Assembly: GCF_048323675.1 (NCBI RefSeq)
Contig: NZ_JBLWFK010000003.1
Location: 124,001-188,000 of the forward strand
Direction of reading: 5' to 3'
DNA: 64,000 bases
DNA from: Mangrovimicrobium sp048323675
Lineage (GTDB): Bacteria; Pseudomonadota; Gammaproteobacteria; Pseudomonadales; Halieaceae
Shown here: piece after piece, positions 8,461 to 17,609 of the stretch
How positions within the stretch are numbered: position 1 is the stretch's first letter
Layout of the letters: each line of letters begins with the position of its first letter
Notes under the pieces: generated by a model
Told to the model about the DNA's origin: nothing
Seen by the model: the letters and a program-made list of their open reading frames with translations, nothing else
Database searches by the model: none
Made by a program: the position numbers and the translations under genes

Positions 8461-9720
8461 TTACACCCCGGCTTCCGCCTGGCGGAAGTCGGGATATTTC
8501 CCCATCGTGAACAGCAGCGCAGAAGCCACCAGGAACAGCGGGATAAACAGCCACAACGCGCCCTGGTAACTGCCTGTCAGGTCGTAGATATAGCTCGCGA
8601 CCAATGGCCCCAGACCGGTGGCCACACTCCACAGGCTGACGATACAGCCAAACACCACCCCATAGCTGCGAATGCCGAAATGGCGTGTCGCGAGGTAGGC
8701 GACGACATCCAGTTCCGCCCCCAGCGCCAGGCCCAGCACCACCACCGCGAACAGCGTTACCGCCACGGACTGCGGCGCGAAGAGAAAACACAGGCAGGTG
8801 ACAATCGGCGCCAGCACCACCAGTCCGCCGATCAGGTTGCCGTTGAGGCGGTCGAGCAGTACGCCGGTACCCAGCCTGCCGATGATCGAGGTGATACCAA
8901 CCGCGCCGGCGATCGCCGCGGCGGAGTCGCGGCTGAGACCATTGTCGGTGATGATCGGTACCAGGTTCATCACCAGCCCGATAATCGCCAGGGTGATGCA
9001 GAACGCGGCCAGGGCCAGTTGCGCGAAGCGCCGGGAAAGAATCGCCTCGCGTGCGCCGAGCCCGGGTAACAGAGCGGCATCCCTGGCGACAGCGCCGGAC
9101 CTGCGGACATTATCCGCTGCGCTGGTAAAGCAGAGGCAGGCCAGCGGGAAGATAATCACCAGGCAGACAAGCGCGAGAATCACATAGCTGCTGCGCCAAC
9201 CGAAATTCTGGATCAACTGGTTGCTCAATATCGGCACCAATGCGGAACCGAGGCCGGTGCCGCACAGGGTGACCGCCAGCGCCAGCCCCCGTCCCGTCAC
9301 GAACAGGCTGGATACCGCCGCGGTCCACATGGTGGGCTTGGTGAACAGGCCGCCTGCCGCCAGCAACATCCACAGGCCCCACCAGGTGTAAATGGAAACC
9401 CCGGTGAGCGACAGCGCGGCGAGAAACCCGCAGTACATCAGGATGCCGGCGAGCGCCAGCCGGCGCGGTCCGAAGCGGTCGATCAATGCACCCACAAAGG
9501 GTGCCAGGGCCGCGCCGACAAAGGTCAGCAGGGTGAAACCGAACATGATCTGCGAGCGGCTCCAGTCGTACTCGGCTTCCAGCGGTGCCAGGAACACCCC
9601 GGTCGAATAGATGTGTACGGTACCCAGCGCCATGCCGAGCAGGCCGACCAGGACTACGGACCAGTGGGCGCGCCATTCCGCACTTGCGGCGGGGCTGGCA
9701 AATTCCTGTGCGTTGTTCAA
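8461..9720 (-). CDS. MFS transporter (OFA/monocarboxylate type)
   Basis: A 419-residue carrier with about twelve hydrophobic segments. The loop after TM2 (PFVGALIDRFGPRRLALAG) matches the GxxxDRxGRR signature of the major facilitator superfamily, and the whole resembles the oxalate/formate or monocarboxylate antiporter group. The start is TTG at 9720, supported by CAAGGAAACCATCAT just upstream; no ATG of similar quality was seen. It is likely a cytoplasmic-membrane importer of an organic acid related to the flanking catabolic genes. It lies 51 bases behind the alcohol dehydrogenase gene, so the two are probably one leftward transcript. Confidence 0.85.
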   Translation of the reverse strand: MNNAQEFASPAASAEWRAHWSVVLVGLLGMALGTVHIYSTGVFLAPLEAEYDWSRSQIMFGFTLLTFVGAALAPFVGALIDRFGPRRLALAGILMYCGFLAALSLTGVSIYTWWGLWMLLAAGGLFTKPTMWTAAVSSLFVTGRGLALAVTLCGTGLGSALVPILSNQLIQNFGWRSSYVILALVCLVIIFPLACLCFTSAADNVRRSGAVARDAALLPGLGAREAILSRRFAQLALAAFCITLAIIGLVMNLVPIITDNGLSRDSAAAIAGAVGITSIIGRLGTGVLLDRLNGNLIGGLVVLAPIVTCLCFLFAPQSVAVTLFAVVVLGLALGAELDVVAYLATRHFGIRSYGVVFGCIVSLWSVATGLGPLVASYIYDLTGSYQGALWLFIPLFLVASALLFTMGKYPDFRQAEAGV

Positions 9721-9771
9721 ATGATGGTTTCCTTGAGCGGGTTATTGTTATTCGCCTTGTTGATACAGCGG

Positions 9772-10773
9772 TCAGCGGCACACGTCCACCAGGACCTTCA
9801 CCGACGCGGCGGGGTCCAGTGACTGGGCCATGGCGCGATCGATCTGCGCCAGGGGAAAACGGTGGGATACCAGCGCCGTCACGTCGAGGCCGTCGGCGAT
9901 CAATTGCAGAGCCGCGGGAAATTCGTCGTCGTAGGCCATCGAACCGATGAGTCGCAGCTCCTTTGCCACCACCTGGTTGATATCCAGCGCTACCTCGCCC
10001 GCATAGGTACCCAGCACCAGCAGGTCGCCGCCCATGCGCAGCAGGCCGACACCCGCCGCCAGCGCCGCCTCGCTGCCGGTGGCATCCACCACCAGGTCTA
10101 CACCGGCAGTACGCGAACTGCCCGGCCGCGTGGCGAATACCGCTTCGACTTTCGCGTTGAGGTCACCCCCACCCAGGGTATGGGGAATGGCGCCCAGCTG
10201 TTCGGCGAGGTCCAGGCGCATTCCGGCGCGGTCCAACGCCAGGATGTTCCTGACGCCTCGCTGCCGCAACAGCAGTAACGCACAGAGACCGATGGTCCCG
10301 AGCCCCTGCAGCACGACCCGGCTATCGGGGGTGAAGTGGCTGCGATTCAGGCCGCGCAGCGCGACCGCCAGGGGTTCGACCAGGGCGCCCTGGTCATCGC
10401 TCACCGAATCCGGCAGGGGAAAAACCGAATGCCCCGGCCGCGCGTCGGGAACCTCCAGGTATTCCGCAAACGCGCCGTCCCGCCTGATCCCGATCAGCGA
10501 ACGCATCGGGTTGACGGTGACCCGCTGCCCGACGGTGATGCCCTGCACCCCTTCGCCGAGGGCTGCGACAACCCCGCTGAATTCGTGACCTGGAACCAGC
10601 CCCGGCACCAGGGCGCCACTGCGGTACATTTTGAGGTCCGAACCACAAATTCCCACCACTCCGACCCGGACAAGCACCGCACCAGCGCCGGGCTTGGGAA
10701 TTGGCCGGCTGATGAGGTCGAGTTGCTCCGCGGCAAGCAGGCTGCAACCGAGCATGGTCTGGTCTTCGTACAT
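9772..10773 (-). CDS. Zinc-type alcohol/polyol dehydrogenase (MDR family)
   Basis: A 333-residue medium-chain dehydrogenase with a GroES-like N-terminal half carrying catalytic zinc ligands (GICGSD near residue 42, GHEFSGVV near 63, and the EPLAVALRG Glu near 130) and a Rossmann half (VVLQGLGTIGLCALLLL). It resembles sorbitol, threonine and galactitol dehydrogenases that oxidise a secondary alcohol with NAD(P). The lobe that normally holds four structural-zinc cysteines is reduced to VNPMRSLIGIRRDG, so the structural zinc is absent. Start is the ATG at 10773; a second ATG lies six codons in. It faces the TonB receptor gene across 221 bases. Confidence 0.85.
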   Translation of the reverse strand: MYEDQTMLGCSLLAAEQLDLISRPIPKPGAGAVLVRVGVVGICGSDLKMYRSGALVPGLVPGHEFSGVVAALGEGVQGITVGQRVTVNPMRSLIGIRRDGAFAEYLEVPDARPGHSVFPLPDSVSDDQGALVEPLAVALRGLNRSHFTPDSRVVLQGLGTIGLCALLLLRQRGVRNILALDRAGMRLDLAEQLGAIPHTLGGGDLNAKVEAVFATRPGSSRTAGVDLVVDATGSEAALAAGVGLLRMGGDLLVLGTYAGEVALDINQVVAKELRLIGSMAYDDEFPAALQLIADGLDVTALVSHRFPLAQIDRAMAQSLDPAASVKVLVDVCR

Positions 10774-10849
10774 TCTCCTGGTCCTGTCCTGTTATACCGC
10801 CCCGGCGTAAAACACCACCGAAGAAAAGGTAAGTATCCTCTCTATTAGT

Positions 10850-10862
10850 TGACTATTAGTCA
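10850..10862. promoter_or_regulatory. Palindromic box TGACTATTAGTCA
   Basis: A perfect 13-base palindrome (6 + 1 + 6) lies in the 221-base gap between the leftward alcohol dehydrogenase and the rightward TonB receptor. CTATTAGT is also present as a direct repeat at 10842 and 10853. A copy with one change is found at 62896-62908 before another TonB receptor. A regulator operator is the simplest reading; the regulator is not identified. Confidence 0.5.
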
Positions 10863-10994
10863 TTTTTATGCCAAAAATATTTCATTGATAGCGCATAAAA
10901 GCAATAAAATTGGCTGCATTTAAATGCTTTTAATGTCTATTGATAAACACCTCTTATAATAATTCGGTAGGCGCTCCGCGCTTCGGGAGTCATA

Positions 10995-13220
10995 ATGATA
11001 ACTGAACACAAATCATTTAACAGGCGAATTCTACCTGTAATTATCAGTGCCACAGTGGTCTCGCTGCCTACGCTGGCACAGGAAACCACCGACAGGTCAG
11101 CGGGGGTCATCGAGGAAGTGATGGTGACCGCCCAGCGGCGGACGGAACGCCTGGAAGACGTTCCCATGGCCATCAGCGTGGTCACCGGCAGCATGATGGA
11201 ACGCGCCGGCATGGACAATATCGAGGACATCAGCCGGGTCGCCGCCGGCGTCCAGGTCAACCGCGGCGGCGCCTTCAGCCAGCCCGCGATTCGCGGCATC
11301 AGCACCCTGACCCTGGGCAACGGCCTGGAGAACAACGTCGCCGTCTACGTCGACGGCGTCTACCAGCCGGATGCCGTGGCGATCAACGCCGAACTCGCCA
11401 ATATCGCCAGTGTCCAGATTCTCAAGGGGCCCCAGGGCACACTCTACGGTCGCAACGCCACCGGCGGGGCCATCGTGATCGATACCCTCGCGCCCTCCGA
11501 CGAATTCGAAGGTAACGTCAAGGCTTCCTACGGCCGCTTCGACGACACCAAGCTCCAGGGTTATGTATCCGGCCCGATTACCGACAACGTCGGCTTCAGT
11601 CTCGCCGGCAACTGGCGCGAGAGCGATGGCTATATCGAGGATGTCGGCGATGATCCAACATCCTCGAAAGACAATTACGACGCGGCGCCCCTGAAAAGCA
11701 GCGCCCTGCGCGCCAAGCTGAAGTTCACGCCGACCGAGGACCTCGATATCAACCTCGGCTACAACTACGTGGATTACCTCGACGCGCGCGGACTCGCCTA
11801 CCGCATTCCGAAATACGCCGTCCTGCCGGGTGGTGCGACAGCCAAAGACAAGGTCTCCCTGAACATCAAGGGCGACAATGCCATGGAACTCAACGAGGGC
11901 TCCCTGGGCATTAACTGGCAAACCGGGATCGGTAACCTGGCCGCGGTTACCGCGTTCGCGAAACGCAAAAGCAACAGCAGCTTCGACTTCGACGGTACCA
12001 AGATCGACCTGGTCCGGGGCGAAAGCAAGGGCAACACCGAGTACACCCTGCAGCAGACCCTCAACCTGAATATCGACTCCTTCGAGCGGCTGAATATCAA
12101 TGTCGGCGGCATGTATTACGACGACCGGTACCGGCAGGAAAACTACCAGAGCTGGCGCTACGACGAATTGCAGTACACCTATAACCTGCAGACGGACGCC
12201 GAAGCGTTTGCCGCCTACGTCGACGCCACCTGGGAGTTCAGCGACGACTGGTTCCTGACCCTGGGCGCACGCTACAGCGAGGAACAGCGCCGCGGCGCCT
12301 ACCAGGTAAACAACATTACCGGGGCTCCCACTCCTTCCACGGACAAGAGCAAGGACTACGACGCGACCACGCCCCGGGCGGTACTGCGCTACCAACTGGA
12401 CGACAACAGCAGTGTCTATGCGTCCTACACCACCGGCTTTCGCAGCGGGGTCTTCAATACCGGCATCCAGCCAGACCCGATTCTCTACACCCCCGTGGAC
12501 CAGGAAGAGATCACCGCCTACGAAGTCGGCTTCAAGACCGCCCAGACTTTTTACCGCCTGAGCGCCGCGGCGTACTACTACGACTATACCGACCTGCAGG
12601 TCGGCATCACCATACCCAATCCCATCGGCACCGGCGTGGTGCAATCCATGTTCAACGCCCCGCAAGCCGAGGTATACGGTGCTGAAGCGGAGATCGATGT
12701 CTCGCTTGGCGAGAACCTGAACCTGCGCGCGGGACTGGCCTATATCCACGGTGAATACACCGACTTCCCCGACACCACCGGGGTGGGACTGGACGCGGCA
12801 TCCCAGAGCAATATCTCTCCCCAGTTCCAGGACTGGACTGACCAGGAAATGGCCAGGGCCCCGGAGTGGACAGCCAACCTCGGTATCGACTACACGCTGG
12901 CAGTGGCTGATGGCGAGCTGACGCTTTCCGGCAACGTCAACTACAGTGATTCCTACGTGGTACAGAACCTGTCGCTGTACGGCCCACTGGCCGGGGACGC
13001 GGGCGGCGCCAATGAGCAGCGCTACCGCCAGGACAGTTTCGTGCTGGTCAACGCCCGCGCCGACTGGACCAGTCCCGGCGGGAGCTACAGCCTGGCTGTC
13101 TACGGCGACAACCTGACCGACGAGCGTTACTTCCTGACCAATTCCGGCAGCAGCCTCGGCGACTATAACCAGTACGCCTGGCCTGTAACCTATGGGGTCA
13201 GCGTCGGCTACAACTTCTAG
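10995..13220 (+). CDS. TonB-dependent outer-membrane receptor
   Basis: A 741-residue receptor with an N-terminal signal peptide (RRILPVIISATVVSLPTLAQ), a TonB-box-like EEVMVTAQRR, a plug domain (PQGTLYGRNATGGAI near residue 150) and a C-terminal 22-strand barrel ending in the aromatic YGVSVGYNF. GGGAGTCATA precedes the ATG. It would take up a large or scarce substrate across the outer membrane with TonB energy. FecA-type signalling extension is not seen. It is less similar to the two 795-residue receptors of this window than those are to each other. A strong hairpin follows the stop codon. The ligand is probably the compound degraded by neighbouring genes; that is inference. Confidence 0.93.
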   Translation: MITEHKSFNRRILPVIISATVVSLPTLAQETTDRSAGVIEEVMVTAQRRTERLEDVPMAISVVTGSMMERAGMDNIEDISRVAAGVQVNRGGAFSQPAIRGISTLTLGNGLENNVAVYVDGVYQPDAVAINAELANIASVQILKGPQGTLYGRNATGGAIVIDTLAPSDEFEGNVKASYGRFDDTKLQGYVSGPITDNVGFSLAGNWRESDGYIEDVGDDPTSSKDNYDAAPLKSSALRAKLKFTPTEDLDINLGYNYVDYLDARGLAYRIPKYAVLPGGATAKDKVSLNIKGDNAMELNEGSLGINWQTGIGNLAAVTAFAKRKSNSSFDFDGTKIDLVRGESKGNTEYTLQQTLNLNIDSFERLNINVGGMYYDDRYRQENYQSWRYDELQYTYNLQTDAEAFAAYVDATWEFSDDWFLTLGARYSEEQRRGAYQVNNITGAPTPSTDKSKDYDATTPRAVLRYQLDDNSSVYASYTTGFRSGVFNTGIQPDPILYTPVDQEEITAYEVGFKTAQTFYRLSAAAYYYDYTDLQVGITIPNPIGTGVVQSMFNAPQAEVYGAEAEIDVSLGENLNLRAGLAYIHGEYTDFPDTTGVGLDAASQSNISPQFQDWTDQEMARAPEWTANLGIDYTLAVADGELTLSGNVNYSDSYVVQNLSLYGPLAGDAGGANEQRYRQDSFVLVNARADWTSPGGSYSLAVYGDNLTDERYFLTNSGSSLGDYNQYAWPVTYGVSVGYNF

Positions 13221-13227
13221 TACGACC

Positions 13228-13256
13228 AGGCTACCGACCCGAGCGGTCGGTAGCCT
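13228..13256. terminator. Perfect 12-bp stem hairpin between convergent genes
   Basis: AGGCTACCGACC, a five-base loop and GGTCGGTAGCCT form a perfect hairpin directly between the TonB receptor stop and the stop of the convergent NTF2-like gene. No long T run follows on either strand, so it may end both transcripts only weakly or act as an RNA-stabilising stem. Confidence 0.55.
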
Positions 13257-13265
13257 GCACTCCCC

Positions 13266-13679
13266 TTACATCTCCACGATATACCGCGCCAGCTTCAGGT
13301 ACGCGATCTTCCACGCACCGCCCTGCTTCACCCAGCGCTCGTGGTAGGTGCCATAACCGGTCAGCGCCATTTCCTCGCTCCAGATTACCCGGTCCTGCAT
13401 CGCCCAGATCACCAGGATGTCATCGCCGTCGCGGGTCATCTCCGGCAGGTGCACCTGGTGGGCGGTTTTGGCTCCGGTGAGACTCTCCTGCACCATTTTC
13501 AGGGCGGTGTCGCGGCCCTTGATAATGTCCTTGTCGGTGCCATCGGATACGTCGAGCTCGTAGTCTTCGGTAAACAGGCTGGCGAAAGCGTCCCACTGCT
13601 TGCTGTCCAGGAAGCGGCAGTACTGCGCCTTGGCGTTGCAGATGGCCTGCCAGTCCTCAAAACTGATGGCTTCGCTCAT
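13266..13679 (-). CDS. SnoaL/NTF2-like protein
   Basis: A 137-residue protein of the SnoaL-like cone-barrel fold: a helix-rich start (FEDWQAICNAKAQYCRFLDSKQWDAFASLFTEDYEL), then a strand region (AHQVHLPEMTRDGDDILVIWAMQDRV, GYGTYHERWVKQGGAWKIAYLKL). Family members are small hydrolases, isomerases, dehydratases or dioxygenase beta subunits; the Tyr-Cys-Arg and His positions fit a catalytic pocket but the reaction is not predictable. GAGAGGAAATATCC precedes the ATG. It lies 32 bases behind the SDR gene, so it is probably the third gene of the SRPBCC-SDR-NTF2 operon. Three such fold members occur in this window. Confidence 0.75.
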   Translation of the reverse strand: MSEAISFEDWQAICNAKAQYCRFLDSKQWDAFASLFTEDYELDVSDGTDKDIIKGRDTALKMVQESLTGAKTAHQVHLPEMTRDGDDILVIWAMQDRVIWSEEMALTGYGTYHERWVKQGGAWKIAYLKLARYIVEM

Positions 13680-13711
13680 GGATATTTCCTCTCGGTGTTA
13701 TCACGTGTCGT

Positions 13712-14467
13712 TCAGTAGGCGATAGAGAAACCGGCGTCTACTGCCAGTGTCTGGTTGGTGACGCGCCGCGCCGCGGGCAGCGAAAAATACAGTACGGCAG
13801 AAGCGATGTCCTCACCTTCGCACAGGCCCAGGGGCGTTGCGCGACAGGCAGGGCCCTCCGGCGCCGGCCCCTTCGCCTGCAGGGAACCCGGGGTCATGAC
13901 CCCGCCGGGTAGAACGGTGTTGACGGTAATACCGTGCTCCACCAGTTCCAGCGCACTGGCCTGGGTAAGCGCCGCCAGCGCCCCCTTGGATCCGACGTAG
14001 CAGGCGAGACCCTTGACGATCTGCCCGCGCAACGACAATGAAGCCACATTGACTATGCGTCCACCCTCGCCCTTTTCTACCATGTCGCGACCCAGTTCAC
14101 GGATCATCAGGAAGGGGCCGCGCGCATTCACCGCGTTCATCCGGTCCCACTCTTCCACGGTGCCCTCCAGCAGCAACTGGCGATCCTGCAGGCCGGCGTT
14201 GTTCACCAGCGCCCAGGGTGCGCCGTGCTTTTCGACGATCTCCTGGCATCCCGCTACCACGGATACTTCATCAGCGAGATTGATGATGACGGCGTCCGCA
14301 CCATAGCCCGCTTCCTTCAGTGTGGCGACCTCGGCCTCCGCGGTCTCGCGGTTGATATCCACCACCACCACGAAGGCACCGGCCTCCGCCATGGTCCTGG
14401 AAATCGCTGCGCCAATGCCACTGGCGCCGCCGGTCACCACGGCGACGCGTCCTTTCAAGTCATACAT
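13712..14467 (-). CDS. Short-chain dehydrogenase/reductase
   Basis: The start is set at the ATG at 14467 (MYDLKGRVAVVTGG), because the upstream extension of the frame is arginine-rich and overlaps the SRPBCC gene. The 251-residue protein has TGGASGIG for NAD(P) binding, NNAG near residue 87, Ser in ASLSLRG and the catalytic YVGSK. It fits a classical SDR oxidising or reducing a secondary alcohol. It sits between an SRPBCC protein and an NTF2-like protein, both folds that bind cyclic hydrophobic molecules, which suggests a ring-modification role. The substrate is unknown. Confidence 0.85.
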   Translation of the reverse strand: MYDLKGRVAVVTGGASGIGAAISRTMAEAGAFVVVVDINRETAEAEVATLKEAGYGADAVIINLADEVSVVAGCQEIVEKHGAPWALVNNAGLQDRQLLLEGTVEEWDRMNAVNARGPFLMIRELGRDMVEKGEGGRIVNVASLSLRGQIVKGLACYVGSKGALAALTQASALELVEHGITVNTVLPGGVMTPGSLQAKGPAPEGPACRATPLGLCEGEDIASAVLYFSLPAARRVTNQTLAVDAGFSIAY

Positions 14468-14502
14468 AACACTTAACCTCAGGTTTTTACTCGCCAAGAA
14501 AA

Positions 14503-14931
14503 TCAGTTGCCGCCCTCGGGTTCCAGGTAGGCCGCCAGGCTGGAGAGCAGGAAGTCGAGATTGCCATTGGCAGCGCCGCTGGCCTCCTCCTCGCTCATCG
14601 CGCCGGGGTCGAACTGGCAGTGCCAGTCCACCCGGCATCCCGACGCGGTGGGAACTACCGTAATGTGGCCTCGGTAGTCGGCCAGCTGGAACAGGGTACT
14701 CACGGCGATGGTGTAGTCGATGGTCATTGCGGCCTGATCGCTGGCCAGCAGGGTTTCCTCAATGGGTTCCGCCCCGGGAATAAACAGACGACGGGTGATA
14801 CAACCGCCATCGCTCACCACTTCGGTTTTTTCCAGGCCCGGCAACCAGGCGGTATTGCCCCAGTCAGCCAGCAGGGACCAGGCGGTATCAGCGGTTACGC
14901 TGAATTCACGACTCACAGTGGTTTCGAACAT
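14503..14931 (-). CDS. SRPBCC (START/Bet v1-like) ligand-binding protein
   Basis: Starting at the ATG at 14931 (MFETTVSREF), with AAGG eleven bases upstream, the 142-residue protein begins with the strand-helix pattern of SRPBCC proteins (VTADTAWSLLADWGNTAWLPG), continues with strands around EETLLASDQAAMTIDYTI and GHITVVPTASGCRVDWHCQF, and ends in a long helix. This fold has a deep hydrophobic cavity and serves as polyketide cyclase, lipid carrier or hydroxylase subunit. It is the first gene of a leftward operon with the SDR and NTF2-like genes. Confidence 0.72.
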   Translation of the reverse strand: MFETTVSREFSVTADTAWSLLADWGNTAWLPGLEKTEVVSDGGCITRRLFIPGAEPIEETLLASDQAAMTIDYTIAVSTLFQLADYRGHITVVPTASGCRVDWHCQFDPGAMSEEEASGAANGNLDFLLSSLAAYLEPEGGN

Positions 14932-15216
14932 CACATAGACCTTTTTTGTTTTACAGGGTATCTGAAGCGACACCCCCCTTCTACCGGATGGATTACTCCG
15001 AATTGCTCAACCTGAATTTCAACTGGAAATCCGTACTGAACAGTCCGCTCGTTTTCTCGGTGTTTTTCACCGAAGCAACCGCCGAGACATACATCACTCT
15101 GCCTGGTTGCAACCGGGCAACCAGACTCGAATCCACCCAGGCCGATAAGCCGAACATATGGCACGCAACAGACGTGGAGGTTCAAGTGAATCACGCTGAG
15201 CGACGCAAAGCGCAGT
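14932..15216. other. Intergenic region, no gene seen
   Basis: A 285-base stretch between the SRPBCC gene and the stop of the PQQ dehydrogenase gene. A rightward open frame crosses it but has no domain match and runs antisense into the dehydrogenase gene. The promoter of the leftward SRPBCC operon should lie here; I cannot point to a convincing -35/-10 pair. Confidence 0.4.
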
Positions 15217-17442
15217 CTAGCTGGAAACCCAGGCTGCCACCCTGGCGAGAAGGTCGTAAAACGACATTTGCAAACCGAGCCACCACGCAGGCTGTTGCAA
15301 GCGCTCCCACTCGTCATTGGCTTCATCGAGCAAATAGGCCTTGATGGCACGACTGTCCGCTTCCGTCAGCACATCGCGAAAGCCGACCATCCCCGCCTTC
15401 TCCATAAGGCCGTCCAGCACGATGGCGTCGAAGTTGTCGTAGAACACGGCGGGGAGATTGCGCAGGTCGGGCACCACACCGTCGCTCACCGCGCCATGGC
15501 CATGGCACATGATGCAGTACTGTCCGTAGAGCTGTTCCCCACGCTGGGTCAGCGCACTGTCGACACTGCTGCGGGGCGGCGGTTGCCGCATGGGCTCGAG
15601 CGCCTCCAGGGGGGGCAGCTCTCCACTGGCATCCAGCCGGAAGGTCAGCAAACGGCCGTGTTCGGGTTCCGCCCTGGCGCCACTGCCCAGCGCCAGCGGC
15701 GCCCCGCCCCCCCAGCCGACAAGGATGGACAGGTACTGCTTGCCATCCACGCTGTAACTGACCGGCGAGCCAATTACCCCTTCCTGGGTAGCGAAGGTCC
15801 AGAGCTCGTCTCCACTGGCGGCATCGTTGGCGACCACGAAGCCATCGCCCGTCCCCTGGAATACCAGGTCGCCCGCGGTTGCCAGCACGCCCCCGTTCCA
15901 CAGCACCCGACGCGGCACCTCCCAGGCGGCGCGTTGCAGCTGTGGATTCCAGGCCAGCAGTTTTCCCGAGGTCATGTTCCGCGCCAGCGCGCGCACCAGG
16001 AGATCGTTGTCGACAGGCGCCGACATCCCGGCGACGCCGGTATTCCAGTGTCCCCAGTGATGGACGTAGTCCTGCGCCTGGGCGTACCCCATCATCGCAT
16101 CCATGGCCGGAATGTAGACCAGCCCGGTCCCCGGGTGGTGGGCCATGGGCTGCCAGTTGTGCGCACCGACACCGGAAGGCAGGATCATTGCGGGTTCCTG
16201 CCGGTAGTCCACGCCCGGGTTTTCCACCGGCCTGCCGCTATTCATGTCGTAACGGTTCGCCCAGTTGACACGTGCATAGGGCTCCGCGGACAGCAAGCCG
16301 CCATCGCGGCGGTCGAGGACGAAAAAGAAGCCATTCTTGGGGGCATGCCAGATCACTTTCCGCAGCTCGCCGCCGATCTCCATATCCGCCAGCATGATCT
16401 GCTGGGTGGCGGTGTAATCCCAGCTCTCCGCCGGCGTCTCCTGGTAGTGCCAGAGATAGTCACCCGTATCGGGGTTCAGCGCGATAATCGATGACAGGTA
16501 GAGATTGTCGCCGCCCTGTGGGCTGCGAATATGCCGGTTCCAGGGTGAGCCATTGCCGACGCCGATGTAGAGTTGGTTGAGTTCCGGGTCGTAGACGATG
16601 GAATCCCATACCGTCCCGCCGCCCCCGTAGCGCCACCACTCCCCGGTCCAGGTGGCGGCCGCCCGTTCCATGGCCGCGTTTTCGAAACCCTCGGCGGGAT
16701 TCCCGGGCACGGTGTAAAAACGCCACACCAAATCGCCGCTGTCGGTGTCGTAGGCGCTGACAAAGCCCCGCACACCGTACTCGGCCCCGCCATTGCCAAT
16801 AAAGACCTTGCCGCGGGCGGCCCGGGGAGCGCCGGTAATCGTGTAGGGAAACTCTGCAATATCCGCGGTCTGCACCGACCAGCGTACCTGCCCCGTCGCC
16901 GCGTCGAGGGCGACCAGCCGGGCATCCAGCGTGCCGACAAACACCTTGCCTTCGTAGACAGCGACTCCCCGATTGACGACGTCGCAACAGGCCATCTTGC
17001 CCCAGGCCTTTGGCACTTCCGGGTCGTACTTCCAGAGCAGCGAACCGTCACGGGCGTCCACCGCGTAGACCACACTCCAGTTGCCGGTGAAGTAGAGTAC
17101 GCCATCGACAGCGATGGGCGTGCCTTCCAGTCCGCGCGCGTAATCGAGATCGAAGTACCAGGCGAGGCCGAGGCGACTGACGGTGTCGCGATTGATGTGC
17201 CGCAGGGGACTGAAGCGCTGCTCGCGGTAATCCAGGCCATAACTGAGCCAGTTCCGGCCATCCTGGTCTGCGATAGCCTCGGTATCGACAAAAGCCGCAG
17301 GTCGCCTCGACACAGGTTCATTTGCCAGGGCAGGGTTCGCCTGCAGTAACAGCATCCCGGTGAAACCTGCCAGCAAAGGCACTCTCCACCCGATCCCGCC
17401 ATGGCCACGTGCCAGCCACGCAAAACAGCGGATCAACCGCAC
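15217..17442 (-). CDS. PQQ-dependent quinohaemoprotein alcohol dehydrogenase (type II)
   Basis: A 741-residue periplasmic enzyme: Sec signal (LLAGFTGMLLLQANPALA), an eight-bladed PQQ propeller with repeated W-docking motifs, the vicinal disulfide pair ACCD near residue 150, the catalytic-base stretch ESWDYTATQQ near 340, and a fused C-terminal cytochrome c with CIMCHG near residue 640. It oxidises primary or secondary alcohols and passes electrons to an external cytochrome. The residue two after the catalytic Asp is Thr, not Asp, so it is not of the lanthanide type. The start is GTG at 17442, supported by AGAGGGGA upstream. A TTATTATTAGCCC stretch lies 19 bases before the start. Confidence 0.92.
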   Translation of the reverse strand: MRLIRCFAWLARGHGGIGWRVPLLAGFTGMLLLQANPALANEPVSRRPAAFVDTEAIADQDGRNWLSYGLDYREQRFSPLRHINRDTVSRLGLAWYFDLDYARGLEGTPIAVDGVLYFTGNWSVVYAVDARDGSLLWKYDPEVPKAWGKMACCDVVNRGVAVYEGKVFVGTLDARLVALDAATGQVRWSVQTADIAEFPYTITGAPRAARGKVFIGNGGAEYGVRGFVSAYDTDSGDLVWRFYTVPGNPAEGFENAAMERAAATWTGEWWRYGGGGTVWDSIVYDPELNQLYIGVGNGSPWNRHIRSPQGGDNLYLSSIIALNPDTGDYLWHYQETPAESWDYTATQQIMLADMEIGGELRKVIWHAPKNGFFFVLDRRDGGLLSAEPYARVNWANRYDMNSGRPVENPGVDYRQEPAMILPSGVGAHNWQPMAHHPGTGLVYIPAMDAMMGYAQAQDYVHHWGHWNTGVAGMSAPVDNDLLVRALARNMTSGKLLAWNPQLQRAAWEVPRRVLWNGGVLATAGDLVFQGTGDGFVVANDAASGDELWTFATQEGVIGSPVSYSVDGKQYLSILVGWGGGAPLALGSGARAEPEHGRLLTFRLDASGELPPLEALEPMRQPPPRSSVDSALTQRGEQLYGQYCIMCHGHGAVSDGVVPDLRNLPAVFYDNFDAIVLDGLMEKAGMVGFRDVLTEADSRAIKAYLLDEANDEWERLQQPAWWLGLQMSFYDLLARVAAWVSS

Positions 17443-17609
17443 TCCGGAATCCCCTCTTCATTATTATTAGCCCGCTTAATATAACAGTTCAGCGAGCAAG
17501 TCCGCCAAAAACAAACAACTGTCCGGGTGGAAAAAGCCGGTAAACATGCAGACGGCGGATTCGATCGGGTAGAATAAATTCGCTATAGCAAAATAAGGAA
17601 ATATCGCTT

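Noticed and set aside
11097..12749. A 550-codon leftward frame
   Set aside because: It is antisense to the TonB receptor gene and is valine/glycine-rich without motifs.
14946..15344. A 132-codon rightward frame in the gap before the PQQ gene
   Set aside because: No ribosome binding site or family pattern, and it runs antisense into the dehydrogenase.
15217..17442. Lanthanide-dependent (XoxF-like) dehydrogenase
   Set aside because: The residue two positions after the catalytic Asp is Thr, not Asp, and a cytochrome c domain is fused, both pointing to the type II calcium enzymes.
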